Positions 3,863-5,790 of a stretch of 5,790 nt of DNA are shown here, one piece after another (the first letter of the stretch is position 1; the number at the start of each line of letters is the position of its first letter). Both the position numbers and the translations under genes were made by a program. The notes beneath the pieces are model-generated. The model ran no database searches, had not been told where the DNA came from, and saw only the letters and a list, made by a program, of their open reading frames with translations. The DNA is from JAVZLQ01 sp049700035. Lineage in GTDB: Archaea > Thermoproteota > Bathyarchaeia > Bathyarchaeales > Bathycorpusculaceae. The stretch covers positions 1 through 5,790 of the forward strand of contig JBNAWC010000063.1 of NCBI GenBank assembly GCA_049700035.1. The letters are read 5' to 3'.

Positions 3863-5790
3863 TTAGGCTAGTTGAAGCGCGCCAAGTCTCTCCACTCTTT
3901 CAGTCATGGCTTTTGCGGCTTCGGCGAACTTGTCGCCCTCTATGTAAACCATGTTGAACATTTCGAGGCGTTCTGGCTCGATGCCATACTCTTTCAGTAA
4001 GGTTTTTGCAAGCTCCACTTTTTTCTGTGCTTTTTGGCTCCCAACCTCGTAGTGACATCCGTCTGGCTTGCATCCAACAATCATTACTCCTTGAGCGCCA
4101 GCTTTGAAGGTTTCGAGTATGTGCTGTACTTGCAGAACGCCAGTGCATGGCACACGCAATATGCGTACATTTGCTGGATAGTTCAGCATAGCCATTCCAG
4201 AAGAATCAACGGCAGCGTGACCGCACTCCGAACAGCAGAAAGCCAAAACAAGCGGCTTTGCAGTCCCATTAACTGACAACAACGCTTTCATTTGAGCTGA
4301 AATTTGGCTTGGCTTTAAGTGGCGAAGTTCAATTGCTCCAACTGGGCATGTGCCAACGCAGACGCCGCAACCCTCGCATAAGAGGTCGTCAACATGCGCA
4401 ACAAAGTGTCCATCAGCCTTTTCAGTTAGCGTTATCGCGCCGTATGGGCATGTCACTGGGCAGAACTCGCAGTCGCCACAATAATCCTCGTTCACGTAGG
4501 CTGTTTTTTGGTCTTTGACGATTTTGCCGTTTAGTAGGAATTTGGCGGCTTTAACCGCTGCTGAATGAGCTTGAAGCGAAGTTGTTGGCGCGTCTTTGGG
4601 AAATGTTGCTCCGCCACAGATGAATATGCCACGCTTCTTTGTTTCTGTAGGTCTGAGCTTCGCGTTATATTCCTTAAAGAAGCCGTCCTTATCCAGTTCC
4701 AAGCCTAGTATTTCCGCAAGCTCTTTTGTATCTTCAACTGGCACCATGGCTGGCGATAAAACGACAAGGTCTGCTTCAAGCTCCAAGAACCTTCTCAAAA
4801 GTTCATCCTCAACATCGACGATTAGTAGGTTTGCTTCTGGGTCATGTAGGATTTCTGTGGGTCTTCCCTTAACGAATTTTATTCCCATTTCGCGTGCACG
4901 TTCATAATAGTACTCGTGCTCCCTTCCAGTTGTTCGGACATCAATGTAGCATATCGTTATGTCAGTGTCTGGAAAAGCGGACTTAATCAATGTGGCATGC
5001 TTCAAAGATATCATACAGCAAATGCTTGAACAGTACGGGTTCCAACGCCTATCCCTAGAGCCTACGCACTGGATGAAAACTATACGTTTTGCTGGCTTCT
5101 TGTCTGATGGTCGAATTATCATGCCCTTTGTTGGACCGAAAGCGTCAATCATCCTCGCAAGCTCAAGCTGCGTTATAACGTCTGGATATTCACCGTAATG
5201 GTACTCCTTTATCACGCTTGGGTCATACTCCCTAAAACCAGTGGCGACGATTATGCTTCCAACATTAAGCGTAACCTTCTTGCTTTTCTGGTTCAGCTCA
5301 ATCGCCTTTGTAGGACAGACTTCAACGCACTTGGCGCATTTTTCGAATTTGCATGCATCAGCGTCTATGACGTATGCTGGCGGATAAACAAGCGGCGTGT
5401 TAATGTAAATTGCCTTCCTATTCTTGAGCTTCGCGTTGTACTCGTCTGGAACCTCAACTGGACAAACAGAAGCACATAAGTCGCATGCAACACACTTCTC
5501 CTCGTTAACGTATCTCGGCTTTCTTTCAACTGTCACCTTATAGTTTCCAGGTGCGCCCTCAACCTTCAAAACCCTAGAGTTTGTCAGCACATTAAGGTTT
5601 GGAATCTCTGAAAAGCCAGAACGGTAGACGCATTTCCGCGAAGTATGCGTTATCGTCTTCACGTCTGAAGCTGGCGACTGAATGCATATTGCACAGTCAT
5701 CTGTTGGAAAGAAGCGCACAGCCTTAGCGGCTAATCCGCCTAGGAAAGGCTTCTTCTCAACAAGGTAAACTTCAAAGCCCATGTCCGCCA
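3863..5790 (-). CDS. hdrA: HdrA-MvhD fusion: flavin-containing Hdr subunit A with C-terminal MvhD domain, 5' end outside window
   Basis: The frame is open through the right edge (codons for A-D precede Met 5782), so the extreme N terminus and the FAD GxGxxG motif are missing. Residues here are counted from Met 5782. Visible parts in order are: the end of the FAD fold with FLGG and FPTDDCAIC (13-33); a ferredoxin motif C97/C100/C103/C107; a second set C144-x4-C149-x2-C152-x3-C156; ATGFREYDP (180-188); the HdrA hallmark QCVGSRDRRW then C251-x3-C255-C256, which with C239 binds a cluster in the known methanogen structure; and two further ferredoxin motifs, C435/C438/C441/C445 and C469/C472/C475/C479. 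From about 510 comes an MvhD/FlpD-type domain: VLAFCCSECG (512-521), C546, and GCKPDGCHYEVG (570-581). HdrA performs flavin-based electron bifurcation; MvhD passes electrons to it from a hydrogenase or formate dehydrogenase. The fusion hard-wires the input. It heads the hdrA-hdrC-hdrB operon. Confidence 0.94.
   Translation of the reverse strand, partial: ADMGFEVYLVEKKPFLGGLAAKAVRFFPTDDCAICIQSPASDVKTITHTSRKCVYRSGFSEIPNLNVLTNSRVLKVEGAPGNYKVTVERKPRYVNEEKCVACDLCASVCPVEVPDEYNAKLKNRKAIYINTPLVYPPAYVIDADACKFEKCAKCVEVCPTKAIELNQKSKKVTLNVGSIIVATGFREYDPSVIKEYHYGEYPDVITQLELARMIDAFGPTKGMIIRPSDKKPAKRIVFIQCVGSRDRRWNPYCSSICCMISLKHATLIKSAFPDTDITICYIDVRTTGREHEYYYERAREMGIKFVKGRPTEILHDPEANLLIVDVEDELLRRFLELEADLVVLSPAMVPVEDTKELAEILGLELDKDGFFKEYNAKLRPTETKKRGIFICGGATFPKDAPTTSLQAHSAAVKAAKFLLNGKIVKDQKTAYVNEDYCGDCEFCPVTCPYGAITLTEKADGHFVAHVDDLLCEGCGVCVGTCPVGAIELRHLKPSQISAQMKALLSVNGTAKPLVLAFCCSECGHAAVDSSGMAMLNYPANVRILRVPCTGVLQVQHILETFKAGAQGVMIVGCKPDGCHYEVGSQKAQKKVELAKTLLKEYGIEPERLEMFNMVYIEGDKFAEAAKAMTERVERLGALQLA

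Larger units (their letters stand above)
3322..5790 (-). other. hdrA(mvhD)-hdrC-hdrB operon
   Basis: The three genes run in one direction with a 22-base gap and a 4-base ATGA overlap, so they are almost certainly one transcript. The span given runs from the edge of the window to the hdrC/hdrB junction; hdrB continues to 2450. The promoter lies beyond the right edge. The stoichiometric cluster set (HdrA flavin and iron-sulfur clusters, HdrC relay, HdrB active site) is intact, so a complete soluble Hdr core with an MvhD docking domain is encoded. The partner enzyme that feeds or drains MvhD is not in the window. Confidence 0.85.

Noticed and set aside
3900..4148. Minus-strand 82-codon frame inside the MvhD part of hdrA
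   Set aside because: Out of frame with a clear MvhD domain; the peptide is low-complexity Arg/Ser/His-rich, typical of a shifted-frame shadow.
5312..5353. Second ferredoxin set in HdrA has C-x4-C instead of C-x2-C at its beginning
   Set aside because: Irregular spacing at this position is common in HdrA-type inserted ferredoxin domains; all four cysteines and the following proline are present.
1..5790. tRNA, rRNA, CRISPR array, transposase or attachment-site signals
   Set aside because: None seen by eye: no regularly spaced repeats, no cloverleaf-like intergenic sequence and no terminal inverted repeats; the spacers are short and AT-rich.

Overview
The window looks archaeal. Intergenic regions carry TATA-like boxes, and there is a PhoU-family protein with an N-terminal AbrB/SpoVT DNA-binding domain. 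There is also a soluble heterodisulfide-reductase (Hdr) operon whose HdrA ends in an MvhD domain. The moderately AT-rich composition, mixed ATG/GTG/TTG starts and this gene set fit an anaerobic archaeon, perhaps a Bathyarchaeia-like Thermoproteota lineage. That placement is inference from gene style, not something the sequence proves.

Layout. At the left edge is the 5' end of a minus-strand gene whose start resembles a ribbon-helix-helix (RHH) regulator (1-52), with its own Shine-Dalgarno (SD) sequence and TATA-like element. Next is a 70-residue DUF2061-type membrane protein on the minus strand with a TTG start (166-378). It is divergent from a plus-strand AbrB-PhoU regulator with a GTG start (504-1589). 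After a 90-bp AT-rich gap with repeats comes a plus-strand Hsp20-like protein with eight cysteines (1680-2150). It converges, six bases apart, on a minus-strand mini zinc-finger protein (2157-2390).

The right 58% of the window is one minus-strand operon, read right to left as hdrA-mvhD (3863-5790, 5' end outside the window), hdrC (3322-3840) and hdrB (2450-3325). HdrC and HdrB overlap by ATGA, and HdrA and HdrC are 22 bases apart. All recognisable cluster motifs are intact: four ferredoxin-type sets and the C/CxxxCC set in HdrA, the MvhD cysteines, two [4Fe-4S] motifs in HdrC, and two CCG-type noncubane-cluster domains in HdrB. Together they would form a cytosolic flavin-based electron-bifurcating or confurcating module linking a disulfide (CoM-S-S-CoB or another) and ferredoxin with an external donor or acceptor docking through MvhD. 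No partner hydrogenase or formate dehydrogenase is in the window.

No RNA genes, CRISPR arrays, transposons or attachment sites were seen. No gene-free stretch exceeds 300 bases; the longest are 53-165 and 379-503. The Hdr operon is a known system. The less ordinary items are the cysteine-rich Hsp20, the small zinc protein beside the Hdr operon, an apparent cysteine-bearing insertion in HdrA, and the repeat-containing upstream regions.
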